From Chrysemys picta bellii (Eukaryota; Chordata; Testudines; Emydidae): 64,000 bases of DNA. The DNA is taken from assembly GCF_011386835.1 (NCBI RefSeq), contig NC_088794.1, positions 88,954,009 to 89,018,008 on the forward strand. Reading direction: 5' to 3'. This document shows, piece after piece, positions 14,550-27,485 of this stretch (positions within the stretch are counted from its first letter, which is position 1; every line of letters begins with the position of its first letter). Both the position numbers and the translations under genes were made by a program. The notes beneath the pieces were generated by a model. That model did not search any database. It was not told the DNA's origin and saw nothing but the letters and a program-made list of their open reading frames with translations.

Positions 14550-14909
14550 ATGGATAGCTCCATTTTGAAGAGGGGGAGAGAGGAGGTTATTTATTTCAGG
14601 CATTTGTATGATCCTGATCACAGTAACACTGTAGATGGCTTAGATGAATATCAACCCTCCCAGAAAAAGTTCTATCTAAGGGGAGCCAATGACACTTTAA
14701 GCACTAAGGATAGAGATGAAAAGGAGGCTGCCACTCAGCAAGTGAAGAAAGAGTTGGCACTTATGGAAGATCTAGTACAAAGAGACGTGTCTTATACTGG
14801 CTTATCAATGTGGCCAGACTGGGGCTTACGTGAATATCTAGCAATAGTGAATTCAAGAGGTGAGGGCCAGCTACTGAGAAGTCCTGGCCCCCTCAAACCT
14901 CATTTATAG
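14550..14909 (+). CDS. Unassigned 119-codon open frame
   Basis: An ATG-initiated frame of 119 codons with balanced composition and no low-complexity sequence. It begins MDSSILKRGREEVIYFRHLY and has a charged, helix-like middle (EKEAATQQVKKELALMEDLV) and SMWPDWGLREYLAIV near the end. I do not recognise the family. No promoter, splice sites or poly-A signal tie it to a gene. Downstream on the same strand, out of frame, 15130-15295 also reads like protein (WISQHFQQREKSC, PPCTKALLPEVILGACA). That would fit an old pseudogene or retroelement fragment. Chance remains a serious alternative in this AT-rich intron. Confidence 0.25.
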   Translation: MDSSILKRGREEVIYFRHLYDPDHSNTVDGLDEYQPSQKKFYLRGANDTLSTKDRDEKEAATQQVKKELALMEDLVQRDVSYTGLSMWPDWGLREYLAIVNSRGEGQLLRSPGPLKPHL

Positions 14910-15507
14910 GATGGTTAACTTAAATGTTCAGGACAAGCACAGATTGGGTGGCAGGTCAGAAAGGGAGACAGTGCCTGGACTAGCTGTGCCCTAGGCTAAT
15001 TAGGGCTTTATAGATAATAACCAGCATCCTGGCAGGAATATGTGGTACAAGAATATTAAGTTCTTTCTGGCATGGCCTGCTCTTAATCAACTAGTGGAGA
15101 GAGCACTCAGTGTAAGTTCTGGGTGGCGTACCCTAGCCTAACGGAAACAAAGGCTTGGATAAGCCAACATTTTCAACAGAGAGAAAAGTCTTGTTGGGAA
15201 AGTAAGAACCTTCCTCCTTGTACTAAAGCTCTATTGCCAGAAGTTATCTTAGGAGCTTGTGCCATAATTGCTGCCCAGCTTCACCTTCCTGTAATACTTT
15301 GACCTTTCCCCGAGACCCACATCTTGAACCACAGGTTTATGAGATTTTTGAAAGAGGAAGAAGGGAGAACAAGATAAGTTATGTATATATTGTACATTCA
15401 CTCAACAAATACAGTACTTAAACACAAAAACTGCCCTAACTAAAATCCACTTGCTGTCATACCTACTGCTAGTCTTGGCATGTGAAAGACTAATAATTAA
15501 GGCTATG

Positions 15508-15685
15508 TTTTAGTCATGGGTATTTTTTGTAAAAGTCATGGACAGGTTGCAGGCCGTAAACAAAAATTCACAGGCCTGTTACCTGTCCATGACTTTTACT
15601 AAAAATACCCGCCATGACTAAAACTTGGGCGTGTGTGTGTGCGGGCGGTCCGGGATCCCCACAGGTGCAGGGGCCGGGCCCAAAT
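15508..15685. mobile_element. Palindromic MITE-like element (TTTTAGTCATG family)
   Basis: TTTTAGTCATGGGTATTTTT near 15510 and AAAAATACCCGCCATGACTA near 15600 are near-perfect inverse copies around a short centre, followed by a GC-rich tail. A related element is at 33350-33730. Confidence 0.6.
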
Positions 15686-16199
15686 TCAATTAATAAGAGA
15701 TGTAAATGGCACTAACCAGCTTAGCAGAGATAATACATATATTATTTCCTTTCACTCACAAGGCATCTTGTGTAGGAAGCAGCCTTCCCAAACCACATCC
15801 CCAAACCTCTTGCTCTGCTGTTTGAAGACTGAGATGCCATTTAATAATTTTGCAATATTTGCCAGCAGTCTCACTTGATAAGTAAACAGTTACACATTCC
15901 TCACCCAGGGACAAATGTTGCCGCCTCCTCCATGGATGCCAGGGTCATTCCATGCAGCAAAACTGATGTAGTTCTATTGTGCAAAGTATGGGGCATGAAT
16001 TGGGTGGGCCATTGGACAGGGGATGTGAACCCATTGCATGTGGTGGAGTTCAGTCATATTTCCTCATGCAGACTTCTTATCTAATCTAATAAACTATGCA
16101 AGGTGGAAGTGGATCAATACCATTCATCACCTCATCTGACTCTCTGTGTATCACAGGCTATTAAGTTTCACCCAGTTATCTCTGTACTGAGCCCAATAA

Positions 16200-16470
16200 T
16201 TTATTTGACTAAAGCATGCCTTCCAGAAGGGAATCCAGTCTTGATTCGAGGACATCAAGAGATGGAGAATCCACCATTCCCTTTGGATGTTTGTTCCTGT
16301 AGTTGATCACTCTCACTGTTAAAAATGTATGCCTAGTTTCTAATTTGAATTTGGTCTGGCTTCAGCTTCCAGCTACTGGTTCTTGATATGTCTTTCTCTG
16401 CTAGACTGAAGAGCCCTTTAGTACCTGGTTTGTTATCCTGGATACCTTTGCTAAATTCCAACCCAGGTAA
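16200..16470 (-). repeat. CR1/L3-type LINE 3' fragment
   Basis: AATTTGGTCTGGCTTCAGCT, TCCAGCTACTGGTTCTTGAT and CTCTGCTAGACTGAAGAGCC match the inverted 3' region of ancient CR1/L3 LINEs as I remember them. Diverged, ends approximate. Confidence 0.5.
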
Positions 16471-16741
16471 TTATGTTTTGTCTTGAAAAATTCTTACTGC
16501 AACTATGTATTTGCAATCGGTTAGTTAAAAGGAAAACTGATAACTCGAAATCTATTAAGTTAAAGAAAAGACAGAGAGAGAGGATGCTAAAAGTAATTTC
16601 AGGTTCTTCACATGCTCCTGAGTCCCTCTTCCTGCCATTTTTTTGGGGTTTTACAATCATATTTTCCAATTTAAAAATATTTTTCTCTTCTCTTCTGCTG
16701 TTGGAAAGACTCACACAAATAATAGGGGAAACTAAGTAAGG

Positions 16742-16862
16742 CCCCAATCCTGCAAATTTATGTATGTGCTTAATTTTAGGCTTTGACTTCAATGGGAGTA
16801 TTCCTGTAAGTTAAATTAAGCACAGGCTTTAAGTTAAGTGCTATGCTGGATCCAGGCCTCAA
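16742..16862. repeat. Short palindromic repeat (GCTTAA family)
   Basis: GCCCCAATCCTGCAAATTTA on the left and GGATCCAGGCC on the right, with GTGCTTAATTTTAGGC and AAATTAAGCACAGGC inverted about GACTTCAATGGGAG. A related copy is at 32380-32480. Confidence 0.45.
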
Positions 16863-17243
16863 TGTAGGGACATAAAGTGATTGCCCACAAAGTACAAAAT
16901 CTGAAAAGAAAAAAATACCCTAATCTCTTTCAGGTATAGTAATCTTCAGGGTAACATATAATTTAGTAAATAAACAATTTCAAACAGAATTGTGATTAAA
17001 AGTTGACTGTGACCCTTTACATTTGCAAACCACTTTAGGTCCTGGAGGATGAAAGATACTGTAGAAAAAAAATTATGATTAGAAAGAATTTTTTTTTTGG
17101 GGTGTTCAAAATGAATTATTTGATAGGGAACAATGTGCCAATTGGGAAAATAATTCCCCTCCTTCCTTTAATTTTTTAAGTGCCACTTTAGCACTTAAAA
17201 AAAAAAAACTCTAGACCTCTGTTTTAGCACAAGTTATATACTA

Positions 17244-17431
17244 CACCTCTACCTTGATATAACACAACCCGATATAACATGAATTCGGATATAACGCGGT
17301 AAAGCAGCACTCCGGGGGGGCGGGGCTGCACACTCCGGCAGATCAAAGCAAGTTCGATATAACACGGTTTCACCTATAACGCAGTAAGATTTTTTGGCTC
17401 CCGAGGACAGTGTTATATCGGGGTAGAGGTG
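17244..17431. mobile_element. TA-flanked MITE (Tc1/mariner or pogo-like)
   Basis: Termini CACCTCTACCTTGATATAAC and GTTATATCGGGGTAGAGGTG are inverted repeats, and TA sits immediately outside both ends (17242-17243 and 17432-17433). The interior repeats GATATAAC motifs. A second copy is at 48246-48411. The TA duplication points to the Tc1/mariner/pogo group. No transposase is encoded. Confidence 0.85.
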
Positions 17432-18589
17432 TACTTCGCATTTTTTACAGTTTGTTTAACAAGGCTCATGCATGGAACATTCACATTAGTACTAATTTCA
17501 GCTATGGAAAGGGCAATGATTTATTAGGCAAATGCGAGCAGCAAGGACTAGCTAGCTGTGTGAGAACACAAGGCAAAAGGGAACGTGTGTAAAGGCAGTT
17601 TGCTCCTTTGGCATGTCCCAAAGCACAAGATGGATGGAACCAATGATAGACCCGAGAGATTAACACTTCAGTATAGATTATACACACAAATGGTTGCCTC
17701 TACTGCAGTCCTTGAAATAACATCAATACCAACTATGCTCCTATGTGGGATAAACTGAACTTCGCACAACTATTAAGTTATAGTGAAAAAAAATGTCTTT
17801 ACATGAAACTTGTCACTTTAAATCATGACTTGATGATATCTTAACTCACAAAATTCATATTGAGTCAGGATATAATGTTACAGTACATTGGAACTATCTT
17901 TGCCCTGTGAGCCAGGACTCAAAAGGCGGTAGGTAAGCTTTAAGCAGTAATCTCAGCATACCAAAAGAATTCAACACATATATTCCGATAAGAAGAAGAA
18001 GAAGAAGTCAACAGAAGGTTTTTATACATCAGACAGTCAAATTTCAAGAAGGACAGTTGTCTTCAACAGCAGCTGTGTAAATTAATGCTGTTAGTATAGC
18101 AAAATTGTAAAATAATGCCCTTCTCCTTTGAGTATTACATAATAATTATGCAACCTTTTTAGGGCCCTTGGCATTTTACTATTACTGTCCTTAATAAGAG
18201 GCACTATTATAACCCTCCAAGTAGTTCTATATATAAAATTCCAAGATGTTCTTAAGCAGCCATATTTTGGGTAGCCTAGGGAGTAGTGTAGGGAAAAGGT
18301 AGACTATAGGGTCCACAGAGGAGAAAGTTTACTGTACTCAAGGAGAGAGATGACAAAGGACTTGTCCAGTAATCTTTTCAGTAGGAATGGAGAGGAAACA
18401 ATGGATTAAATAGTCAAACACTCTGATACAGCCTAATCCTGTGAGGTGATATACAACCCTGCTGGGGCACTGAGCTCCTTTAACTTGCACTATAGTGAGA
18501 ATTTAGGATGCTCAGCACTTAGCAGGTTTGGGCCCATAGTAAAGTTTTTATAATTTATATACTTTTATATATTTGTATTTTGACATTAG

Positions 18590-18770
18590 AGATGGGCCCC
18601 GAACTGATATGAATCCACCTTAATTATGAGGAATTTCAAATCCTGATGCAATCCAAACAACATATATTGGTCCTCTCTCTATAATCAATCACACTGGAAT
18701 GCAAGATCTGAATGCTGTGTTGTTTGGTAAAGTTTGGCTCTAGATCTGAACTCTGTGGCATGGGGCTCAT
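18590..18770. repeat. Possible MITE with GAGATGGGCC ends
   Basis: AGAGATGGGCCCCGAACTGA at the left and GGCATGGGGCTCATCT at the right are weak inverted ends. A shorter relative is at 28738-28833. No duplication found. Confidence 0.35.
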
Positions 18771-19467
18771 CTGCAGTTTAGATTAAAAACCAAAAATTAA
18801 GAATATTTCAGTCACTTCTGCTAACAGGAATGAGCCTCACAAGAATTACCTGAACATGCGTTTAAGATTGTGTTATGCCATTTTCATTTGATTAACATTG
18901 ACGTCCCCTACAAGAGTCAGTGCAATTATGGCCGTTTAAATATGGTCCTTCAACCATGTACTTAATTGTGGTTGGGAGAAAGTGTGGCTTATCCAAACAC
19001 ACGTACAGTTCCATTCTGAGCTTAGAGTTATACATCATGTTAAAAGGACAGGGACTGAAAATGTTATTTTCATTGCACTGTGGTTCTTTCACATTAATAA
19101 ATCACACCAGAGTTAGAATGCATATAAGGGAGCGCACAAGACTAAAGGCTCCCAAAAGGCAAACAGAACTGTCATTAGTGGATTGTAAATTATGAATTTC
19201 AGGCTGGGATTTTCCATTCATACTCAGAGTATGAGGCTTTCTGCCCCCTAAACAGTACAAAACAAAGTTATTTGTAAAAAGTGCAATGCCCCAAATTTGT
19301 TTCCAGTCATCTTAATTTAATAACTTTACCATACTAGAGAAGGAAAAGTCTGTGTGCTTCTTTTAGAAAAGCAAAAAAAAGAGTACATATTATTATTCTG
19401 ATATAGATAATTCATGATGGATGGGATAGTGTGATAGAACGGTTTTATTAGTAAGTCCAGTTACTAT

Positions 19468-19787
19468 TAAGGATGTAAAAATCGGTTAAAAAAGTTAACT
19501 GGTTAAATGATTAAAATTATATCGTTTAATTAACCATTAACCGAGGTAGCTCCGGCATAGCGAGGTCTGGGCCTGCTTCGGATGGCAGGCCTGGTGCGGC
19601 TGTGTCCCACCGGCCGTCCTGGCGTGACTGGGGCTGGGGTCCTACTGGCGTGGCATGGCTGAGGTCTCTCTGGCCAGCTGCAGCCGGGGCATGGGTGCCT
19701 GCTGCCTGCGCGGGGCCGCCAGGGTTAACGGTTAAGGTTGGTTACCCGGTAAGCCTAATGCTTACTGGTTAACCTTTTACATCCCTA
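19468..19787. mobile_element. hAT-type MITE with 8-bp duplication
   Basis: Ends TAAGGATGTAAAA and TTTTACATCCCTA are inverted repeats. Flanks GTTACTAT (19460-19467) and GTTTCTAT (19788-19795) match at 7 of 8 positions. The middle is GC-rich (GGCATGGCTGAGGTCTCT) and the sub-ends carry repeated GGTTAA blocks. 320 bp, no coding capacity. Confidence 0.85.
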
Positions 19788-20738
19788 GTTTCTATCATTT
19801 GAATATTTAAGTAGGGTGAAATCAAGTACTTGAAACCCATGTGTCAGGAATTTCACCTGCAAATAACTGTAGGCAAAAAACTGTACCCCAAATTATTTGT
19901 GCCCTTTTATCCCTCTCCCCCCTCTCAATAACAAAACAAACCAAGTGCAGAAACAACGAGCAGATAATTTGTTGCATTGAATTTTATAAAACTCTACAAT
20001 TACCTAAAAAACGTTTTCTATATATCAGTGTCATAATTTTAAGGTCTAATATCTTGGAAGGGACTGAGCCTGAAACAAACACCTTTTATCTGTGGAAAGG
20101 GATAACAGCTTTCCTCAGTGATAACAAACCCATTTCCAGCCTTGAAGACTTATGAGATACTGGACATTAAACCTGTTGCTAGCTCAGGCCTCCATCTTAG
20201 AGCAGTGTAATTGTGGGAAGAAATAAATTTGGGAGAAAGGAGGAAATATTTCTCTGTGATATATATATATTTTGATGGACAAAAGGGGAATGGCAGCTGT
20301 GTGAAAACTGCACACATGTTTGGAATATAAGTAGTAGTTATGGAGGCAGATAGATTAGTGGGTAGTGTCAGCTAGGCAGTCACATGGTGCTGCAATTTCT
20401 CACAAGGATCTCATCACATCATATGTAGCATAAATGCTGACATGCACATATTCTATCCAAGTCCAACGTAAGCTTTACTTTTATAGACTAGGCTAGCCAC
20501 AGAAACTGTTAGCTTCATTTGTAGTGCTGTACTTGGCAACTGGAGATCAAAGCAGGGCTGTGTTTAGAAAGAAGCATTGCATGTTCAAAATCTTTTATCA
20601 AAAAACCCTAGTTTTACTGGACAGTAGTGAATTAAAGGCAAAGAGTTGGTTTAATTTTAATTATGGGCAGGCACACCTGACCAACAGCTAGGGTAGGCAA
20701 GACAAGGCTACAAGACCTGAGCAAGAAGCCTACAGTAC

Positions 20739-20801
20739 CTCATATTCAGATTCCAATGTTATCTTATTCTTTCTGATTCTTTCTTCCAAAGCTGGATCCA
20801 T
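20739..20801 (-). CDS. COX16: COX16 internal coding exon (exon 3 equivalent)
   Basis: On the minus strand an acceptor (TTGCCTTACAG) precedes 63 bases encoding MDPALEERIRKNK followed by ITLESEYE. A GAG|GTACTG donor follows. The exon is phase 0 at both ends, so it joins exactly to the exon at 46662-46739, whose last codon is AAG. The peptide matches the conserved helix of COX16 just after the membrane segment (family pattern MDP-LE---KENK-SLESEYE). The remaining C-terminal part, which in the family contains DDWKNIRGPRPWEDPDLL, should be on one more exon to the left. I searched 1-20738 by eye and did not find it. The ATG at the start is an internal methionine, not the start codon. Confidence 0.9.
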
Positions 20802-21151
20802 CTGTAAGGCAAACGGAAAAGACATCCAAAATGTTTATTTATAAAATATACCCAAATTTGAAAGAAAAAGAAATTTCTCAATCTTCTTTTAAAAATAAAC
20901 TAAATGCATTGCCCAGATACCATGGTGATGGGTGCAGTATATGAACCCGAATAGAACAAAGGTCAACAGATTCTAGCTCTTTCAGACTAGCCGGGGGGGG
21001 GAGGGGGGAGAGGGACTGCCCTCCCCCTCTCCTTCATTGTTCTCCAAGTACAATAAAGTAATCTTTATGTTACTTAATTTTGTATTACCTGAATTTTATT
21101 TTACTCTGCCCATAAATTTTCAATGTACCACTGTTGTTTATATTGCAATGC

Positions 21152-21169
21152 GGGGGGGGGGGGGGGGGG
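21152..21169 (+). repeat. G18 homopolymer
   Basis: Eighteen consecutive G bases. A shorter G-rich run lies at about 20993-21010. Confidence 0.95.
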
Positions 21170-21916
21170 CTGGCTTCACAGCTAGATGCTAAGAGTATTA
21201 GTACTCAGGAAGCAGTTGAAGTTTTGATACTGGAAAGGTAAATTCCTCATTTCCCACTCCAGCAACACTGTATTAGCTGTCCCATTGCCAACTCCCCCAT
21301 TCCAATATCTTCTCTTCTGTCAAACAAATGTGGAAATGATAATAATAGTCAATACACATTAGACTGATGTTTTTGCTCAGATGAACAGCACAGGTCCATG
21401 GAAATGTCCTAAAATGGTTTGAGTTCTTTCAGAACTAACCCAGAGAGGTGTTATGGGCAACTATTCCTCTGCCCTGAAAGTGCGCTCTTGCCTTGCTGCA
21501 AGGCTCTCTCTATCCTTTCCCCAATATTATTCAATATCTGTATGAAGACACTGGGGGAGCTGGTTACACACTGAAAAATGTCAGCAATATACAGATAATA
21601 CCCCACTGTATGTCTCCTTCACTTCAGATGTAAACAGGACCAACTCTCTGCATTCCTAATCCTTAGCACAGATCAACACTTGAATGAAGAGCAGCTGGCT
21701 AAAACTGAACCCAGGCATGACAGAATTGGTAAAGGTAGGTGCTCTGAGCACCTGTCTCCTCCATAATATTTCCCTTGATCTAAGGCACCTAACTGCCGAC
21801 TGTAAAGTCAATATATAGCCTTGGGGTCCTCTTGAATATCTAAGTTCCAAAAGATGCTCAGACAGCTGTGGCTGTGAAAAATTATCATTACCATCTGTGA
21901 ATGGCTAGAAGACTTA

Positions 21917-22202
21917 GGACATGTCTACACTACAGCTGCTACAGTGGCACAGCTATGGAACTGCAGCTCTGTCACAGTAGTGCTGTAATGTAGAAGCTTT
22001 CTACATCAACGGAAGGAGTTTTTCTGTGACACAATACATCCACCTCTCCGAGAGGCAGTAATGAGGTCAACAGAAGAATTCTTCCATCGACTTAGCTGCA
22101 TCTACGCCGGGAATTAGGTCAACCTAACTACAGTGCTCAGAATTTTTCACAGCCCTGTGGGACGTAGCTAGATTGAGCTAATTTTTAAATGTACACCAGG
22201 CC
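21917..22202. mobile_element. Harbinger-like MITE with TTA duplication
   Basis: Inverted ends GGACATGTCTACACTAC and the complement of AATGTACACCAGGCC, with TTA outside both (21914-21916, 22203-22205). It resembles the elements at 41239-41439 and 44733-45007. No coding capacity. Confidence 0.75.
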
Positions 22203-23003
22203 TTAGTCCCCTTGCATGAGTCACAGATCTAGCTACTGTAATACACGTATTTGTGACTTCCAGACTCTACTGCAGCTCATTACATCTGGGCATTAAGCCA
22301 GACAGACTAAAAAAGCTAACCTGGTACAAAATGCAGAAGCCTGTCCGGTGAGCAAAACAGGCTTCTGTGAAAAGCTCCGCTCTCCACACTGCGGGAGAGA
22401 GAACTCTCTCTGGAGCAAGAGGAAAAAACCTCTGGACCTCAGGGCTAAATGCAAACTTCTCCTTAGTGTCCTCACAATAGCTCTTCACATAGTCCGCACA
22501 CACACAGGGGAAGGTGGAAATTAATTCTTATGCTTTTCAAGCTACTTCTCCAGATGGAGAAGGGAGCGGGGACTGGGGGGCACTCAGATATCATGGTGGT
22601 GAGTCCCATTATAGTACCTACATAGTTCAATCTGTGTTTTTATTTCAATTACAACAGGCAAAATGTACCTATATGATTATTTTTGTTTTGACTGTTACCA
22701 TAAACATCTCAATATCCCCTATTTATCTGATTTATTTTACTTATGTCTAGTGATTCTAGTTCATATGGCTACATTTGTGAAAACTCAGGGGATCACTGCT
22801 GCTGCTCCACTCCAGGCCCCCTCTGCTCTCAGCCCACTTCCTTGTGCATTAATTCCCCTCCACCTGAGGAAGGAGAGGGGAGCATCTAAGTCTAAGACAC
22901 AGAAATCCTGCAAATTTGTAACTAGCTTGACTCAGTCACAGCAATGTTGCCCAAAATAAACCTGGTCAGCCAAAGAAGCCACCTGAAATTGCTCAAGCAG
23001 ATG

Positions 23004-23893
23004 TGCAACAGGTTGCCCCCTTAGGATGCCACCTGATGTGCTGAGATACCACTGATACCATTATGCCAGCCTGGGTACCCTTTTTACCTGTCTTGCTTGA
23101 GCCAAGCTATGCTACTAAGCCTCCTCCAGCACACACACAGGCAGGGCCACACCAAACTGCAGGATGAAACAGACACTGAGATCAGTTCTGGGAAGGCTCA
23201 GCGTAAGGGACTTGCCCCAGCACTCAGGTGTCCCCCTTCCTTGGGGTGCAGACCCAAAGATAGGTTATGAAATCCGCTTCCTCCCTCAATGTGGAGGAAG
23301 GTATGCACAGCCAAGAAATAAGTTTATTAACTACAAAAGGTGAATTTTAAGTGAATATAAGAGATAAAAGTCAGAACAAAGCAGATTACTGAGCAAATAA
23401 AATGAAATACGCACGCTAAGCTCAATATACTTAAGAAACAGGTTACAAAATGTAATTTCTCACCCTAGATATTGTCACAGGTAGATTACAGAAAGTATTG
23501 AAAGGCAGCTGCACTGGCCTGCAGCTGGAGATTTCAGGTATATCCACTCTCAGACCGGACGCCCTCCCAGCCTGGGTTCAACCCTTCTCCCGTCAATTCA
23601 GTTCTTGCTTTCAGGTGTTTTTCACTGTCTCTTTGGGTGGGGAGGCAGAGGAGAACCACGATGATGTCACTCCCCTGCTTTATATAGCTCTTGTGTATGG
23701 CAGGAACCCTTTGTCTCCCAGTGGAAGAACAAGTGTTCAGATACAGAAATATCACAGGCATACGAATTGGATAATCACATTCAGTAAATCATAACTTTTC
23801 CAATTATATCTTACATGAGCCATCTTGCATATCTCAGTTATGTCATATTCATATAATAAGCATATTTTCATAAATATGTAGTGAAACGTCACA
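23004..23893 (-). mobile_element. Solo LTR, same family as 6277-7462
   Basis: 890 bp bounded TG...CA, with AGATG on both sides (22999-23003 and 23894-23898). In minus orientation it starts TGTGACGTTTCACTAC and carries AATAAA-type sequence (complement of AAGTTTATTAACTAC near 23320). Confidence 0.8.
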
Positions 23894-25181
23894 AGATGTT
23901 ATTCTGTTAACGCTCACTGGCAAGTACACAGAAAACGCTTCTTCATTATAAATAAGAATTTCATTCAGTACCTTAATTAGAGAGACTGGCTAGATCCTAT
24001 TCTGAGCACACACTCTGTGTGTGGCTCCTGTGGAGCCCATGCTGACCCACTGAAGTTATAAAAGTTGTTTTGTAGGAAGATTCCCAGCAATGACAATAAA
24101 ATAAGTATTCCCTCTTACCTTTTCCATTTTTTTGTTTCCCACACATTTACCCAATCCAGCAAAGTTGAATGATTCTAGACTTCAAGGATTCTGCCCTACT
24201 TTCTCAACTCCTGCTTTCAAGACCCCACATTTCAGTCACCAGGTCTAATCAGAAGAGTTAAACAAGAATACATGTCTTCGGAACCAATGCATTGATCCTG
24301 ATGGCTGACCATGGAGAAAACGTCTCTTACAAAGCTCCACTTCCCACGACTCCAAGTCTCAGTGAACCACATCTGCAACATTATGGAAAGGAAAGAAAGA
24401 CAGAATGGGCATATCTTCCCTCTAATAAAGCATTCATTAGTACATGCTACAATTATGAACAGCATGTCAGCCATAACCAAGCACCATCAGAGAACATTTA
24501 GAGTATGGCTATGACCAGGAAAGTAACTATGTCAAAATGACAATGGCAACTCCTTACTCTATAGATCTCCCTGTAAGCAGTCAGACCTCCCCATTTCACA
24601 GACACAAACATAGTTGTATTTCCATTATCCTTGCCTAGCCAATACAGTACAGTGAGCTGGAATCTATTCTACTGCACACATCAGCAAAAGAATCATCATC
24701 TGAATTTTGAGGGCAGAATCTTGATGCAGACAAAGCTCTGCTGAATTCTCAGATCCCAGTTGGAGTTTGCAGCACTGGCCTGGCAGCTTGAAAATGTTCT
24801 TTGGTTTATAAAATGGACTCATTTGAAATGGAATCACTGAGAGAAACTAACAATCAAATCCAGGAGTCCATCCTTCCACACCTGGATAAGGAAGGGGGCG
24901 TGCACAAAGGTAGCTATGCAACATTTTTGCTTTCTTGACCTCGGAGGCTGCTGTGCATTACACCAGCTGACCAGAAGCCCCTATGGGCCATTCTAGTGGC
25001 CAGAGATTGTCAAGGTGCAGGAAGAACAAGACTGTGTCCAATGCACCATGGGTTAAGAGGCACAGTGTTCCTATGCCACTGAAGAATTCCTTCAAATCCT
25101 CAGGGAGTCCTTTCAGATGGGTTTAAGGTAGAAAGCAGGCTTTGTATTTTACTTTTCTAGGAAGTATTTTTTTAAAATGCC

Positions 25182-25949
25182 TGTAGTGGGGCGGCTGCCC
25201 CACTCCTGGTGAATTTAGGCTGCAGCAGGCCAGTGAGCCTGCGCAGACGGGCAGCCAATCAGGGCCAGGCTCAGCCCTATAAAAAGGCTGCTCAGGGAGA
25301 GAGCAGGCAGTCTGTCCCAGGCCTTTGAGAGGGGAAGGTCTGTCTCCAGAGGTGGGAGACTAGCACCGTGGACAGTACAGTGCTGGCCAGGCTCGGGGAA
25401 CAAAAGGGAGCTCTAGCCCATAGCCTGCCAGGCTGCAGACCCTGAAGGGAAGGGCCTAGTGGGTGCAAGGGCCGTAGGGGAAGCGGCCCAGGGAAGAGGA
25501 CAGACGAGGGGAGAGAAGGAGGACAGCAAGGCTGCCGCCAGAGGGTCCCTGGGCCGGGACCCAGAGTAGCGGGCGGACCTGGGTCCCCCCCTTTCCCCCT
25601 TGCAGTACACCCAGCCATTGGCCATAGGAAGCGGCCATCATAGACTACGCCAGATCCCTGACAAGAGGGATTAGACTTTGGGGTGTGTGGTTGGACATGG
25701 CGGCTGGGGCGTAGAGAGACTGCTGATCAACCCCCCTCGGAAGGGGGTGTGGATGGACTGAGGGGCACTGCCGGAGGGCAGTGGTCCGGAAAAGGACGCT
25801 GCGAGTTGATGAGCAACGCGGGTCCACACGCCAACCAAGGGCGAGACAACGGACGGGACACCACAAGGAGAGGGCGCTCCACTGGACTGAGCTAATTCCC
25901 AGAGACAACCAGCAGGAGGCACCAGGTGGTGAGTCCCAACCCTGCTACA
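25182..25949 (+). mobile_element. Gypsy-like solo LTR with TATA box
   Basis: 768 bp bounded TG...CA, flanked by ATGCC at 25177-25181 and 25950-25954. A TATAAAAA box lies at 25278-25285. Downstream, CCTGGGCCGGGACCCAGAG followed by GGGCGGACCTGGGTCCC is shared with the LTR at 52271-52996. I recall similar LTRs as turtle Gypsy types. No internal genes remain. Confidence 0.8.
25278..25285 (+). promoter_or_regulatory. LTR TATA box
   Basis: TATAAAAA about 96 bases into the LTR, in the expected U3 position. It is the ancestral retroelement promoter; present activity is unknown. Confidence 0.6.
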
Positions 25950-27404
25950 ATGCCTACTTACATATAAGACCCATTCAAATTAACATTATTTGCCAGAGAG
26001 TTTTGCACTGCATAGGTTCATTGAAACTATTTAAATGAAAAAAATCCTAAAAAATTGATTGAAGACCAAGTTATTTCCCCAGAAACCTGCCCCAATTTAC
26101 CCTTCCATTTATTTCTGAATTTTATCCTTCCCAACACTCAACTGCAGTGATCTGACAGGAACCCAGGATTTTCAGAAGTGCCCAGGCATTTAAGATCAGT
26201 TGGAAGATCAATACCTGCCTAGATACATTGGAAATCCTACTAGGTGCATGTCTACATCTTTCGGTATCTACATACCTTTAAAAATCTGTACCCCACTCTT
26301 TAGCTTAAGGCTGCCATTATCCAACTGGAGCCAGCTGATAAATGCCCTTCCAAGCACTGGTCAGATTTTGGGGGTGGAGGAAGGGTGTCACTTGGGAGCA
26401 ATGTGAAGCACTTCAGTGCTTGCAGCCCGTCAGCCCAGCGACTCCTGCAACATGCTGCTACTAGAGTGTTGGCCTCTTCATGTACTTTTGAGCCAAAGGA
26501 AATTTTTGTTTGTGACAAGAAGCTGTTTGGCACAAATATAACTAACTGTGCTAACACTAAAAATACTCCCAAGCTAAACACCTTACGCTAATCCTGAGTG
26601 ACCATCATGCCTCACTTTAGTCTAGTAATAAAAAATAGTCTCAGAGAGATGACTGTGAAATTTGTGCATGCAACTAACTACCTCAAGGCGGAGCTGACCC
26701 TAGGGGATGGCGAATCAGGGCAAATGCTCCGGGCCCCACGGGCTAGGGCCACATGGGCAGCAGGTGAACCACTGGTTGGGGGAGGTTACCCCTAGCCCCA
26801 CCCCTTCCACCAGAGGGAGAGTGCACCGGGGGGGGAGAGTGCATGGCGGCAGCGTCGCAGCCTCACCAGCCCCAGGAAGGCGGGTGGTGTGGTCGCAGTC
26901 CCCTGAAGCCCAGTGGTGCTGCTGAAGCAAGGCCCTGTGGGGGCCAGAGTGTGGCCAGGGCCACACCTGGCTGTTTGCAGGAGCACCACCTCATCCAGCC
27001 TCCCCTACCTGCCCCCAGCACGTTTGGTCCTGGAAGTGATGTCGCTTCCGCCCCGGGCCCCAAAGCCCCCTAGGGATGGCCCTGCCTCAAGGGCTAGGGA
27101 AGAGGTAGCTTTCCAAAAAAGACCTTTGACACTGAGTGGAGGAATCCAAAGCAGAATGGAACGGATGCTGCCAGTCATCATCCAGAAACGATGAAAGGGA
27201 AGTTTTTTCCTAATGTTCAGAGTAGAATCACAGTAACCAATTATAAACATGAGCTTAGAACGGGGGTTTTAAAAATGAATTTTTGCAACAGCAACTCACA
27301 CTCTTCTAGTTGTAATTGTAACATTTATTTGTGTGCACACATGTACCGTTTCTGGTCAGGGGCTCTGGTGCAGATCTAGGCTTTAGGACATTTTTGGGAC
27401 CAAT

Positions 27405-27485
27405 GTTAAGGGCCCACCTACACTGCAAAATGAAACTCCATAAGGGTACAACTGTGCTGGAACCAGCTCCCTTTAGCATAAGTAG
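27405..27485. repeat. Harbinger-like MITE end fragment
   Basis: TTAAGGGCCCACCTACACTG resembles the terminus of the 21917-22202 type, including a TTA before AGGGCC. The opposite end was not found. Confidence 0.4.

Noticed and set aside
19275..19320. DDWKQIWG on the minus strand, considered as the last COX16 exon (family DDWKNIRGPRPWED)
   Set aside because: A stop lies directly upstream in frame, there is no acceptor, and the conserved PRPWEDPDLL does not follow.
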